Below are positions 8,185-21,276 of a stretch of DNA of 64,000 nucleotides, piece after piece (position 1 is the stretch's first letter; each line of letters begins with the position of its first letter). Below the pieces are notes generated by a model. The model searched no databases. It was given only the letters and a program-made list of their open reading frames with translations, and had not been told where the DNA came from. Where the stretch lies: positions 1-64,000 of the forward strand of contig NZ_ARQE01000006.1 in NCBI RefSeq assembly GCF_000382705.1, in the 5' to 3' direction. Made by a program: the position numbers and the translations under genes. The stretch comes from Aureimonas ureilytica DSM 18598 = NBRC 106430 (GTDB lineage Bacteria; Pseudomonadota; Alphaproteobacteria; Rhizobiales; Rhizobiaceae).

Positions 8185-8210
8185 GTCTCATGACGGAGCC
8201 GTGAGCGTAT

Positions 8211-10886
<2,676 letters not shown>

Positions 10887-11039
10887 CGGATATCTTGGCA
10901 CCCCGGCGCGGCACGGTCGCCGCGATCGCTACGGAACGCCGACCTTACGCAAATGCGGACGCCGCGCCAATGCTGCAACGCGGCATCCTGTCTCGATTCC
11001 CGCAACCGGCGTTCGATTCCGGCGCGAAAACGCCGTTTC

Positions 11040-11825
11040 CTACTTCGGCAGGTGCTTTTCGATGATGGCGGCCATCTCGTCGGCGGACATCGCGCCGGCA
11101 TATTTCTCGCCATTGATGAAGAAGGTCGGCGTGGCGGAGACGCCGAACTCCTCCTGCCCCGCCTTCTGTACGGCGACGACCTTGCCCTGAAGCTCGGTGT
11201 TCTGCAGGCAGGCGCGGAACTGGTCCTCGCTCATGCCGGCGAGCTGGGCGATCTTGAGAAGCGCGACGGAGGCGTTCTCGGCACCGGCCCAATCGCGCTG
11301 CTGATCGAAGAGGACGTCCACCATGGCCGTGCGGCGCTCGTCGCCCACGCAGCGCGCCAGCATGAAAGCGGCCATCGCGCGCGGATCGAACGGAAACTCA
11401 CGCAGGATCAGCTTGGCCTTTCCGGTGTCGAGATAGTCCTTCTTGATCGCCGGATAGCTTTCCGAGTGGAAGTCCCGGCAATGCGAGCAGGTCATCGAGG
11501 CGTACTCGACGATCGTCACCGGCGCGTCGGCCTTGCCGACGATGACGTCGGGCAGCGCTTGCGGGCTCATGAGCTTCGACACGTCGACCGTGCCTTCCGG
11601 CGCGGGCACCGTGGCGGCGGACGGGTTGGTGGCGCGCGCGGCCGGCTCGCTCGTGGCCGGGGCGGAGGTCGCGGCCGGAGCGGTCTCGGCCGGCGTTGCG
11701 GTCTGGCTCCAGGCCGCGCCCGTCGCACCGATCGCCAGAAGCGCCGTTGCGGCGAGAAGGGCCGTGCCCCGGCGCAGCTTCGCACCGCTGGCGGACAGGC
11801 GGTTCGTGTCGTTCGGATGGGTCAT
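11040..11825 (-). CDS. DsbA-family thioredoxin-fold thiol oxidoreductase
   Basis: Periplasmic disulfide-exchange protein, 261 residues. An N-terminal basic stretch and hydrophobic helix (ALLAATALLAIGATGAAWSQ) form a signal anchor. A low-complexity Ala/Pro/Thr linker of about 40 residues follows, then a DsbA-like domain with the redox motif CSHC in MTCSHCRDFH and the cis-Pro loop VSATPTFFING. The start at 11825 is chosen because upstream residues do not resemble a signal. It lies downstream of dciA on the same strand (127-base gap). Many Hyphomicrobiales have a similar gene in this position, followed by smc, which is absent here. Confidence 0.85.
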   Translation of the reverse strand: MTHPNDTNRLSASGAKLRRGTALLAATALLAIGATGAAWSQTATPAETAPAATSAPATSEPAARATNPSAATVPAPEGTVDVSKLMSPQALPDVIVGKADAPVTIVEYASMTCSHCRDFHSESYPAIKKDYLDTGKAKLILREFPFDPRAMAAFMLARCVGDERRTAMVDVLFDQQRDWAGAENASVALLKIAQLAGMSEDQFRACLQNTELQGKVVAVQKAGQEEFGVSATPTFFINGEKYAGAMSADEMAAIIEKHLPK

Positions 11826-11952
11826 GGTCTGAACTCGGCCCTTTGCGCAGGAAGCCCCGATGGCTTCAACCGAGCCCGACCTAGCGTAGCGAATGTGGCA
11901 AATCCAACACTTCAACGGGTCGGAACCCGCAAAAGCGCGTCAGAATCGCGAA

Positions 11953-12501
11953 TTAGCCGCCGTTTCGCTCGCGCTCTGCGGCGTTGCGCCCGAGCACGGC
12001 CTCACCGAACCGCTCCAGGGCGGCGCGCAGGCGCGGGCTCTCGATTCGCGAGGTCGCTTCGGAAATCGCCCGTCGGTCGCGCGGCGTCAGGGGCTTCACC
12101 GGCACCTTGCGCGTCGGCCGAACGGTTTGAACCGGGCGTTGGACGATCTTCAACCGGGCGACGGCAGGATAGCCGAAATAGGCGTTCACCCGGCCGATCA
12201 GCTCGCGCGACTCGTGCTGCAAGCGAAGCACGAAAGCGCCCTCGCAGGCGACCACGAGCGTCGCCTGATCGAACGGATCGTTCTCGCTGCGCCGAGGCGG
12301 CCAGATCAGCTTTTCCGGGCGGGAGCCTTCCTGAAGGCGCAGGCCCGCGATTTCCGGCCAGGAGGACAGGAGGCCGGAGGTCATGCCCGCCTTTCGCGCG
12401 ACGATCGGATCGACCAGATCGGATACGAGATCGCTGAGCGGGCGCGGTCCGCGCGGGGGTTTACGGCCCTGTGGCTTGTCGTCGCTTCTGTCCTCGCTCA
12501 T
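11953..12501 (-). CDS. dciA: DciA-type DUF721 protein, DNA helicase loader
   Basis: DUF721/DciA proteins interact with replicative helicase DnaB during initiation in bacteria that lack DnaC or DnaI. The 182-residue protein has the DUF721 core with LLSSWPEIAGLRLQEGSRPEKL and a beta-rich LVVACEGAFVLRLQHESREL, then INAYFGYPAV-like and a basic tail. The ATG at 12501 overlaps the stop of the O-antigen ligase gene by four bases (ATGA), so it is translationally coupled to an envelope gene, an unusual partner. N-terminal Lys/Arg/Pro-rich residues 8-20 are probably disordered. Confidence 0.82.
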   Translation of the reverse strand: MSEDRSDDKPQGRKPPRGPRPLSDLVSDLVDPIVARKAGMTSGLLSSWPEIAGLRLQEGSRPEKLIWPPRRSENDPFDQATLVVACEGAFVLRLQHESRELIGRVNAYFGYPAVARLKIVQRPVQTVRPTRKVPVKPLTPRDRRAISEATSRIESPRLRAALERFGEAVLGRNAAERERNGG

Positions 12502-13718
12502 CCGCGCGCCCTTGCTCCTGCGCCCGTGCCCGCTCTGCAAAGCGAGGCGACGAGCCCGCCCATCGTGCCGAACAACGCGATCAGCGTCCACTCGTTCAGA
12601 AGGACGCCATGGAAGGAGCCGAAGGTGAGAAGAAAGCCGACGAGAAGCAGCGCGGCTTCGCGAAGCGTCCGCTCCCGCGTGCGGCGAAACACGGTGGCGA
12701 GGAAGGCGACGAAAACCGAGAGCATCAGCGCGAGCCCGATGACGCCGCTCGAGATCGTCTCGTCCAGAATGAAATTGTGGAGGTGCTGGTAGTAGGTGAC
12801 CATGAAGCCGTTGGCGCCCGCCTTCTCGCCCGCCGCTTCCATCTTGTGCGTGCCGCCGACGCCGAGGAGCGAATGCTCGCGGATCACCGCCCATGCCGAT
12901 GTCCACATGACCAGCCGCGCATCCACCGAGCCGGCGGCCCGGCCCGTCGCCTCGAAGTTCCGCAGCTCGTTGACGCCGCTCTCATAGCGCTGGCCGATGA
13001 TCTGCGCGGTCGGATAGGCGATCACGGCAAGCCCGAGGAGCGAAAGCGCGATCACGCGTTTCGACGGTCGCCCCACCCCTCGGCCGAACAGGCGAAGGAG
13101 ATCGACCAGCGCGGCGAGCGCGATCACCACGAAGGCCGCGCGCGTGCCGGACAGGAGGATCGGGACGGCGCTGAGATAGGTCCAGGCCGCGCCGTTCGGC
13201 AGCCAGCGTGGTGGGCTGCGCGCGGGCAGGCGCGCAGCGATGCCGATCACGCCGGCGACGAAGGCGAAAAGCGCCTCGTTCGCGCCAAGGCCGACGCGCC
13301 CGTCCGACAAGACGGAGTCGATCGGGGCGGCGACGAGCAGGGCCAGGAGCGCGAGCCGCGCGCCGATCGCCAGAGCGTCGAGGGGGCGGCGCACCAGGCA
13401 CAGGCCCGCCGGCACGAAGGCCATGCCGAGTTCGATCGCTGCATAGGACAGGACGCGGTTTCCCGCCAAAGGCTCGCCGCGCAGGAGGCTGAGGCCGATC
13501 TGCCAGAGCGCCCAGGCGACGAGCATCGTGCCATAGAGCGTCCAGCTTCGCCGCGCCGCGCGATGACGCGCGAGCGCCAGATACAGCCCGCAGAGTGCGA
13601 ACAGGAGAAAGACGACCTTGCCGACCCCGATCATCAGACCGAGGAGCAGGATGCCCGCGCTCAAGACCAGCGGATCGATCCGCCGACGCTTGAGGAGAAG
13701 GGAGCGAAGCGAGGTCAC
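12498..13718 (-). CDS. O-antigen ligase family polytopic membrane protein
   Basis: WaaL/Wzy-like enzymes join or polymerise undecaprenyl-linked glycans at the periplasmic face. The 406-residue protein is almost entirely hydrophobic with roughly ten to eleven helices and a large periplasmic loop (about residues 240-310) holding RYESGVNELRNFEATGRAAG and the HSLLGVGGTHKME segment that characterise the family. It starts at GTG 13718, overlapping the GT25 stop by four bases (GTGA), and ends overlapping dciA. Ligase and polymerase cannot be told apart by sequence alone; no other O-antigen genes are nearby. Confidence 0.8.
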   Translation of the reverse strand: MTSLRSLLLKRRRIDPLVLSAGILLLGLMIGVGKVVFLLFALCGLYLALARHRAARRSWTLYGTMLVAWALWQIGLSLLRGEPLAGNRVLSYAAIELGMAFVPAGLCLVRRPLDALAIGARLALLALLVAAPIDSVLSDGRVGLGANEALFAFVAGVIGIAARLPARSPPRWLPNGAAWTYLSAVPILLSGTRAAFVVIALAALVDLLRLFGRGVGRPSKRVIALSLLGLAVIAYPTAQIIGQRYESGVNELRNFEATGRAAGSVDARLVMWTSAWAVIREHSLLGVGGTHKMEAAGEKAGANGFMVTYYQHLHNFILDETISSGVIGLALMLSVFVAFLATVFRRTRERTLREAALLLVGFLLTFGSFHGVLLNEWTLIALFGTMGGLVASLCRAGTGAGARARG

Positions 13719-14467
13719 GCGCCGGTCCTCGGCAGACGCGCCGTGCGGGCGATGCGCCGCGCGAGATCGCCGGCCCGGAAGAGAAGCGTCGGCCAACGCC
13801 GCCAGGCAGGCAGCTTCATCGCGCCGTAGCGACGGCTTTCCTGCGTGAGGCTGGTTTTCGAAAGGACGCCGAAGGCGACGAGATCGGGCCAGATGTCGAG
13901 CGCGCGCACGCCCGTCGCCCAGCCGCGCTCCAGCGCGACATCGTAGGGCAGGCGCATCGGCAGCATCGCGTCCGCCAGCCGCCCCGCCGCCTCGCGCCGG
14001 ACGATATAGGCCGCCGCGCTGCCGGTCGGGCCGAGATAGGTGGCGCAGAGTTCGCGCCCATGCGCCAGCTGGCGCAAGGTCTTGCGCTTCACCTGCCGAT
14101 GATGGGCGAAGCGCACCAGATCCCAGTCGTCGGCCTCGCCGAGCGAATCCAGAACCGGCAGAAGGTCGGGAAGCGGGCGAACGTCGTCCTCGAACACGAC
14201 GCCGGCTTCGGCCTCGCCCGCCGCGATGCGACGTAGCGCCGCGACATGGCTGACATAGCAGCCATATTCGCCGGGCATCGGGCGTTTTCCGTGATCGCGC
14301 AGGAAGCCCGGCCGATCGAGCGCCGTTTGATCGGCCTCCGCGACGGTCTTTCCATCCACGGCCGGGACCCGTATCAGATCGACGCCGAGCGCCGCCGCCT
14401 CGCTCTGGATGGCGGCAAGGCGTTCGGGCGATCGGTCGAGGTTGATGACGAAGAAGTCGATCTTCAC
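13715..14467 (-). CDS. Glycosyltransferase family 25 protein
   Basis: GT25 enzymes transfer sugars (often galactose) to lipooligosaccharide. The 250-residue protein begins with KIDFFVINLDRSPERL, the family hallmark, and has the VFEDDVRPLPDLL acidic motif (DDV) that binds the metal-nucleotide sugar, with EYGCYVSHVAALRRIA before it. GTG 14467 is favoured over the upstream TTG at 14473, because the conserved sequence starts at KIDFF. It is the first gene of the GT25-ligase-dciA overlapping run and is divergent from mutY, with about 100 bases between them. Confidence 0.83.
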   Translation of the reverse strand: MKIDFFVINLDRSPERLAAIQSEAAALGVDLIRVPAVDGKTVAEADQTALDRPGFLRDHGKRPMPGEYGCYVSHVAALRRIAAGEAEAGVVFEDDVRPLPDLLPVLDSLGEADDWDLVRFAHHRQVKRKTLRQLAHGRELCATYLGPTGSAAAYIVRREAAGRLADAMLPMRLPYDVALERGWATGVRALDIWPDLVAFGVLSKTSLTQESRRYGAMKLPAWRRWPTLLFRAGDLARRIARTARLPRTGA

Positions 14468-14569
14468 GCACAATTCCCGTTTGGCATGGGCCGCAGGACG
14501 TCATCGGACCCGGCAGTTGGTGGGGTCGGATGGACGCCCCACCGCCCGAAGTCAAGCGAGGCACGCGGC

Positions 14570-15649
14570 ATGAGCGCCCTGCCCCCGGTGTCCGATCGGC
14601 TTCTCGACTGGTACGATCGGCACGCCCGCACGCTTCCCTGGCGCGTGTCGCCGGCGGATCGCGCGCGCGGCGTCCGGCCGGACCCGTATCGCGTTTGGCT
14701 CTCGGAGGTCATGCTGCAGCAGACCACGGTCGCGGCGGTGAAGAGCTATTTCGCGGCCTTCACCACGCGCTGGCCGACGGTGCAGGCCTTGGCGGGCGCC
14801 GAGGACGAGGAGGTCATGGGCGCCTGGGCAGGCCTTGGCTATTATGCGAGGGCGCGAAACCTTCTGGCCTGCGCGCGCGAGGTGACCCGCCATCGCAACG
14901 GCCGCTTCCCCGAAACGGCGGCAGCGCTTCGCGACCTGCCGGGCATCGGCGACTACACGTCCGCCGCCATCGCGTCCATCGCCTTCGACGAGCCGGCGCC
15001 GGTGGTGGACGGCAATATCGAGCGCGTCACGACCCGGCGCCATGCGATCGAGACGCCGCTGCCGGCCGCGCGCAAGGCGATCCGCGTGCACGTCGCGGCG
15101 ATGACGCCGCTCCGGCGCGCGGGCGACTTCGCGCAGGCGATGATGGATCTCGGCGCGACGATCTGCACGCCGCGTTCGCCCTCCTGCATCCTGTGCCCGG
15201 TATCGGAGGATTGCGCCGCGCGGATCGAGCGGCGGCAGGAAGAGTTTCCGAAGAAAGCCGCCAAGAAGCCCAAACGCGCCCGGCGCGGCGCCGCCTTCGT
15301 GGCGGTCCGACAGAGCGACGGCGCGGTGCTGCTGCGTCGCCGCCCGGCCTCCGGGATGCTCGGCGGCATGGCCGAGCCCTTCACAACCGAGTGGAGCGCC
15401 AAGGCCGACGGCGCGACGGGCGCGGGTGCCGCGCCCTTCCGGGCCGACTGGCGGGAAGCGGGCGCCGTCGCCCACGGCTTCACCCATTTCGACCTCGTGC
15501 TGGAGGTCTGGCGGGCGGATGTGGCGGACGCCCCGGACGGTTTCGGCCTCTGGGTTCGCGCCGACCGGCTGGACGAGGCGGGGCTTCCGACGTTGATGCG
15601 CAAGGCGGTGGAAACCGCCCTGCGCGGCATGGAGAAACAGACGGGGTAA
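14570..15649 (+). CDS. mutY: Adenine DNA glycosylase MutY
   Basis: Removes adenine mispaired with 8-oxoguanine. The 359-residue protein has the helix-hairpin-helix glycosylase core with catalytic Glu in LSEVMLQQTT, LPGIGDYTSAAIASIAF carrying the catalytic Asp region, and the [4Fe-4S] ligands spaced C-x6-C-x2-C-x5-C in CTPRSPSCILCPVSEDC. A NUDIX-like C-terminal domain (from about residue 235, AAFVAVRQSDGAVLLRRRP) recognises 8-oxoG. ATG 14570 gives the standard start. It converges on ccrM with a 12-base gap. Confidence 0.93.
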   Translation: MSALPPVSDRLLDWYDRHARTLPWRVSPADRARGVRPDPYRVWLSEVMLQQTTVAAVKSYFAAFTTRWPTVQALAGAEDEEVMGAWAGLGYYARARNLLACAREVTRHRNGRFPETAAALRDLPGIGDYTSAAIASIAFDEPAPVVDGNIERVTTRRHAIETPLPAARKAIRVHVAAMTPLRRAGDFAQAMMDLGATICTPRSPSCILCPVSEDCAARIERRQEEFPKKAAKKPKRARRGAAFVAVRQSDGAVLLRRRPASGMLGGMAEPFTTEWSAKADGATGAGAAPFRADWREAGAVAHGFTHFDLVLEVWRADVADAPDGFGLWVRADRLDEAGLPTLMRKAVETALRGMEKQTG

Positions 15650-15661
15650 AACCCCGCCCCC

Positions 15662-17125
<1,464 letters not shown>

Positions 17126-17809
17126 ATGGCTCTTTCCCTGATCCTGTTCGATTGCGACGGCGTTCTCGTCGATTCGGAAATCATTTCCGCCAAGGTCGAC
17201 GCGGCGCTTCTGAAGGAACTCGGCTACGAGATTTCGGCCGGCGAGGTCGCCGAGCGCTTCGCCGGCCTGACGCAGGATCGCATCCTGGAGCTTCTGACGG
17301 CGGAGGCCGGGATCCGCTTTCCGGAAGATTATGCCGAGCGCCAGAAGGTCGAACTCGACCGGCGTCTTGCCGCCGAGATCACCGAGATTCCAGGCGTCCA
17401 CGACATGCTGGACCGGCTCGACCTGCCGCGCGCTATCTGCTCGAACTCCTCGTCCGAACGGCTGAAGATCGTTCTCGAACCGACCCGCCTCTGGGACCGG
17501 TTCCGCCCCTATGTCTATGCGTCGCGCGAGGTCGGCACCAAGCGGCCGAAGCCCGCGCCGGACGTCTATCTCTACGGGTGCCGCCAGTTCGACGCCGAAC
17601 CGCGCCAGACCGTGGTTCTGGAGGATTCGGTCCATGGCGTCGCGGCGGCCGTCGCCGCCGGTTGCCGCGTGGTCGGCTTCACCGGCGGCCAGCACAGCTA
17701 TGCTGGGCACGGTCATGCCCTCGCCGAAGCCGGCGCGGAAACGGTCATCCGCAAATTGTCGGAATTTCCCGCCGTCGTGGAGGCGCTGTCGAGCTGGGAG
17801 GAGGCCTGA
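17126..17809 (+). CDS. HAD-superfamily phosphatase (phosphoglycolate phosphatase/beta-PGM-like)
   Basis: The 227-residue protein has HAD motif I FDCDGVLVDSE (nucleophile Asp10, acid Asp12), motif II SNSSSE, the lysine of motif III in TKRPKPAPDVYL and motif IV LEDSVHGVAAAVAAG, with a helical cap between. This is the subfamily I layout of sugar-phosphate phosphatases and phosphoglucomutases. The exact substrate is not predictable. AAGGCAG lies about seven bases before ATG 17126. It converges on a lipoprotein gene. Confidence 0.87.
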   Translation: MALSLILFDCDGVLVDSEIISAKVDAALLKELGYEISAGEVAERFAGLTQDRILELLTAEAGIRFPEDYAERQKVELDRRLAAEITEIPGVHDMLDRLDLPRAICSNSSSERLKIVLEPTRLWDRFRPYVYASREVGTKRPKPAPDVYLYGCRQFDAEPRQTVVLEDSVHGVAAAVAAGCRVVGFTGGQHSYAGHGHALAEAGAETVIRKLSEFPAVVEALSSWEEA

Positions 17810-17827
17810 GGGCCGCCTCCCCGGCCT

Positions 17828-18415
17828 CTAGCGGCGGCTGGCCGTCTTGGCCGCGCCGCCCGTGGGGGCCGGCCCTTCGTCGAACCCGGCATAAATCGTG
17901 AGATTGCGCCCCACGGGGACCGCGAAGCGGATGGCCCGATCGACATAGGAGAAGTTGATCGCGCCGCCGTTGGAATCCAGAAGCACGCCCTGCTGCCCGA
18001 GCTGGCTGTAGACCACCTTGCCATTGTCCACGATCGCGACGCGCACCGGCAGATTGACCGTTCCACCCTTCGAGACCGGCCCCGGCACGACGCGGCCGGA
18101 CACGCCGACTTCCATCAGATACTCGCCGTCGCGCTCGCGGCAGGAACGCGTCGTGCCGGTGATCGAGGCGACATAGTCGATCGAATCCCCGGCGCCCTTG
18201 CGCAGGATCGCCGTTCCCTCACGTAGTGCCACCTGCGGGCAATAATCGGGAACCTTGCCCGCGCTGGCGACCTGCGAGGGCGAGGCCGGAAGGCTGACAT
18301 TGGCGGCCGGCGCAGGGGCCAGTCCACCGCCGGACGTGGAGCAGCCGGCGACGCCGAAGGCCGCCAACGAAACGAGAAGCAGATGAGGGACGGGTCTGCG
18401 TGTCGACATATGCAT
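17828..18415 (-). CDS. Predicted lipoprotein of unknown function
   Basis: A 195-residue product with a short basic N terminus, hydrophobic helix and lipobox VAGC (Cys25), so it should be exported and lipidated. A Gly/Pro/Ala/Ser linker follows, then a domain with CPQVALREGTAILR, a second cysteine in TRSCRERDGEYLMEVGVSGR, and YAGFDEGP near the end. It looks like the conserved alphaproteobacterial lipoprotein of about 190 residues whose function is not known. GGGAAGAA lies eight bases before ATG 18415; ATG 18409 is an alternative. Confidence 0.78.
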   Translation of the reverse strand: MHMSTRRPVPHLLLVSLAAFGVAGCSTSGGGLAPAPAANVSLPASPSQVASAGKVPDYCPQVALREGTAILRKGAGDSIDYVASITGTTRSCRERDGEYLMEVGVSGRVVPGPVSKGGTVNLPVRVAIVDNGKVVYSQLGQQGVLLDSNGGAINFSYVDRAIRFAVPVGRNLTIYAGFDEGPAPTGGAAKTASRR

Positions 18416-18552
18416 CGGCCGGTTCTTCCCATAGGATGGTCGCTCGGTCTATATCAGGCACCCAGCCGAGTTGCGACCAATCTCGGCATGGAACGGGCGC
18501 GCGTCCCGACCTGCCGGAACGAGTGGCCCGAAAGGGCCGACGGGAGTCATCT

Positions 18553-19962
18553 TTGAGATATGTGAGTTCGCGGGGCGACGCTCCGACCCTTGGTTTTGCG
18601 GATGTCCTCCTGGCAGGCCTCGCGACGGATGGCGGCCTCTACGTTCCGGAAACCTGGCCGACGCTTTCGCCCGAGACGATCGCCTCCTTCGCCGGTCGTC
18701 CCTATGCCGACGTCGCGCTGGACATCCTCTCGCCCTTCGTGGGCGACGACATCGCTCCGGCCGATCTCGAGCGCATGGTGCGCGAGGCCTATGCGACCTT
18801 CCGCCACCCGGCGGTGGCGCCGCTGGTTCAGATCGGCGACCGGCATTTCGTGCTCGAACTCTTCCATGGTCCGACGCTCGCCTTCAAGGACGTCGCCATG
18901 CAGCTCCTGTCGCGGCTGATGGACCATGTCCTCGCCAAGCGCGAGCGGCGCGCGACGATCGTCGGCGCGACCTCGGGCGACACGGGCGGCGCGGCGATCG
19001 CGGCCTTCGCCGGCAGCTCGCGCACGGACATGTTCATTCTCTTCCCCAAGGGCCGCGTGTCGCCTGTCCAGCAGCGGCAGATGACGACGGCGGGCATGGA
19101 CAATGTCCATGCCGTCGCGGTCGAGGGCACGTTCGACGACTGCCAGGCGCTCGTGAAGGCGATGTTCAACGACGCGCCCTTCCGCGCCGAATCCGCGCTG
19201 TCGGGCGTCAATTCGATCAACTGGGCCCGCATCATGGCCCAGATCGTCTATTACTTCACCGCCGCCGCCAGCGTCGGCGCGCCGCGTCGGCCGGTGTCCT
19301 TCACCGTGCCCACCGGCAATTTCGGCGACATCTTCGCCGGCTATGCCGCCAAGCGCATGGGCCTGCCGGTCGAGCGTCTGGTGATCGCGACCAACCAGAA
19401 CGACATTCTGGAGCGCACGCTCCAGACCGGCCGCTACGAGATGGAAGGCGTCCACGCCACGATGTCCCCGTCCATGGACATCGAGATCTCCTCGAATTTC
19501 GAGCGCCTCCTGTTCGAGACGAGCGGACGCGACGCGGCCACCGTCCGCCGTCTGATGCAGCAGCTCCAGCAGTCGCGCGCCTTCACCCTCCCCGAGGAAA
19601 TGATCGCCGCGATCCGTTCCGAGTTCGACGCCGGTCGCACCGACGAGACCGGAACGGCCGAGACGATCCGATCCTATCTCGGCACGACGGCCTATCTTCT
19701 CGACCCGCACACGGCGGTCGGCGTGTCGGTGGCCGATCGCTTCATGGGCGATGTCGCGATGATCACGCTCGGCACCGCGCATCCCGCGAAGTTCCCGGCC
19801 TCCGTGAAGGCGGCCTGCGGCTTCGAGCCGCCGCTGCCGCCGAGCCATGCCGATCTCATGAGCCGCGACGAGCGCTTCGACGTTCTGCCGAACGATCTCG
19901 ACGCGCTGAAGACCTATATTCGCGAGCGCAGCCGCGCCGTTCGTCACGGGGCCGCCGCATGA
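18553..19962 (+). CDS. thrC: Threonine synthase
   Basis: PLP enzyme that converts O-phosphohomoserine to threonine; ThrB, which makes the substrate, is at 27371-28342. The 469-residue protein carries RYVSSRGDAP at the start, the PLP lysine Lys112 in HGPTLAFKDVAM, and the phosphate-binding GATSGDTGGAA. No ATG fits: the start is placed at TTG 18553, with GGGAG six bases upstream, matching the usual M-K/R-YVSTRG N terminus; GTG 18562 is the alternative. Its TGA overlaps the ATG of the peptidase gene. Confidence 0.92.
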   Translation: MRYVSSRGDAPTLGFADVLLAGLATDGGLYVPETWPTLSPETIASFAGRPYADVALDILSPFVGDDIAPADLERMVREAYATFRHPAVAPLVQIGDRHFVLELFHGPTLAFKDVAMQLLSRLMDHVLAKRERRATIVGATSGDTGGAAIAAFAGSSRTDMFILFPKGRVSPVQQRQMTTAGMDNVHAVAVEGTFDDCQALVKAMFNDAPFRAESALSGVNSINWARIMAQIVYYFTAAASVGAPRRPVSFTVPTGNFGDIFAGYAAKRMGLPVERLVIATNQNDILERTLQTGRYEMEGVHATMSPSMDIEISSNFERLLFETSGRDAATVRRLMQQLQQSRAFTLPEEMIAAIRSEFDAGRTDETGTAETIRSYLGTTAYLLDPHTAVGVSVADRFMGDVAMITLGTAHPAKFPASVKAACGFEPPLPPSHADLMSRDERFDVLPNDLDALKTYIRERSRAVRHGAAA

Positions 19963-21266
19963 GCGTCGAAATCACGCGCCTTTCCAACGGACTGACGGTC
20001 GCGACCGAAACCATGCCGACGCTGGAAAGCGCGGCGCTGGGCATCTGGGTCAAGGCCGGGGCGCGTGACGAGACCGAGCGCGAGCACGGCATCGCGCATC
20101 TTCTTGAGCACATGGCCTTCAAGGGCACGTCGCGCCGCTCGGCGCGGCAGATCGCCGAGGAGATCGAGGATGTCGGCGGCGAGCTGAACGCCTCGACCAG
20201 CGTCGAGACCACGGCCTTCTACGCCCGCGTCATGAAGAACGACGTGCCGCTGGCGCTCGACATTCTCTCCGACATCCTTCTCGATTCGCGCTTCGACGAG
20301 GAAGAGCTGGAGCGCGAGCAGCAGGTCGTCCTGCAGGAACTCGGCGCCGCCGAGGACACGCCGGACGACATCGTCTTCGATCATTTCCAGCAATGCGCCT
20401 TCGCCGATCAGGTGATCGGCCGTCCGATCCTCGGAACCCGCGAAAGCGTGCGCTCCTTCACGCCGGACGATCTGCGCACCTATCTGAAGCGCCATTACGG
20501 GCCGGACCGGATGGTGGTCTCGGCCGCCGGCGCGGTGTCGCATCAGGACATCGTGGATCGCGTGTCGGCCGCCTTCGGCACCGAAAGCGCCTCCGGCGTC
20601 TCCCCGATCGAGCGCGCGCCCGCGCTCTACACGGGCGGCGAGTTCCGCGAAGAGCGCGACCTGTCGGACGCGCAGATGGTGCTCGGCTTCAAGGGCCGGC
20701 CCTATTACCAGCGCGATTTCTACGCGGCGCAGGTCCTGTCCATCATCCTGGGCGGCGGCATGTCCTCGCGCCTGTTCCAGGAAGTCCGTGAAACGCGCGG
20801 TCTCTGCTACGCGATCTCGGCCTTCCACTGGAGCTTCTCCGACAGCGGCATTTTCGGCGTCCATGCCGCGACCGGCGAGGAAGAGCTGGCCGAGCTCGCG
20901 CCCGTCATCGTGGAGCAGCTCGTGCGCGCCGCCGAAGGCATCACCGAGAAGGAGGTCGTGCGCGCCCGCGCGCAGATGCGCTCCAGCCTTCTCATGAGCC
21001 AGGAAAGCCCCGCCTCGCGCGCGGGCCAGATCGCCCGTCAGCTCATGTTCAACGGCGCGATCATCTCCAACACCGAGCTTCTGGATCGGCTCGACGCGAT
21101 TTCCGCCGAGCGACTGGCGAGCCTCGCGGGGGCGACCTTCATCGACGCCGTCCCGACGCTGGCCGCCATCGGCCCGGTGTCGCGCCTGCCGCCCGTCGAA
21201 GCGCTGATGCAGGGCGCCGCGCCCGTTCCGTCCGCCCTGGCGCGGACGGCCAACACCAACCGCTGA
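19959..21266 (+). CDS. M16-family zinc peptidase (processing-peptidase-like)
   Basis: The 435-residue protein has the inverted zinc motif HLLEH (His47, Glu50, His51), followed by the glutamate-rich helix LEREQQVVLQELG that supplies the third ligand, and a second inactive half with GGGMSSRLFQEVRETRGLCYAI. It resembles mitochondrial processing peptidase beta and the bacterial PqqL/YmxG group. Substrate is unknown. ATG 19959 overlaps the thrC stop (ATGA), an arrangement common in Hyphomicrobiales, so expression is coupled to threonine synthesis without an evident functional link. Confidence 0.9.
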   Translation: MSVEITRLSNGLTVATETMPTLESAALGIWVKAGARDETEREHGIAHLLEHMAFKGTSRRSARQIAEEIEDVGGELNASTSVETTAFYARVMKNDVPLALDILSDILLDSRFDEEELEREQQVVLQELGAAEDTPDDIVFDHFQQCAFADQVIGRPILGTRESVRSFTPDDLRTYLKRHYGPDRMVVSAAGAVSHQDIVDRVSAAFGTESASGVSPIERAPALYTGGEFREERDLSDAQMVLGFKGRPYYQRDFYAAQVLSIILGGGMSSRLFQEVRETRGLCYAISAFHWSFSDSGIFGVHAATGEEELAELAPVIVEQLVRAAEGITEKEVVRARAQMRSSLLMSQESPASRAGQIARQLMFNGAIISNTELLDRLDAISAERLASLAGATFIDAVPTLAAIGPVSRLPPVEALMQGAAPVPSALARTANTNR

Positions 21267-21276
21267 CTCTCACCAC

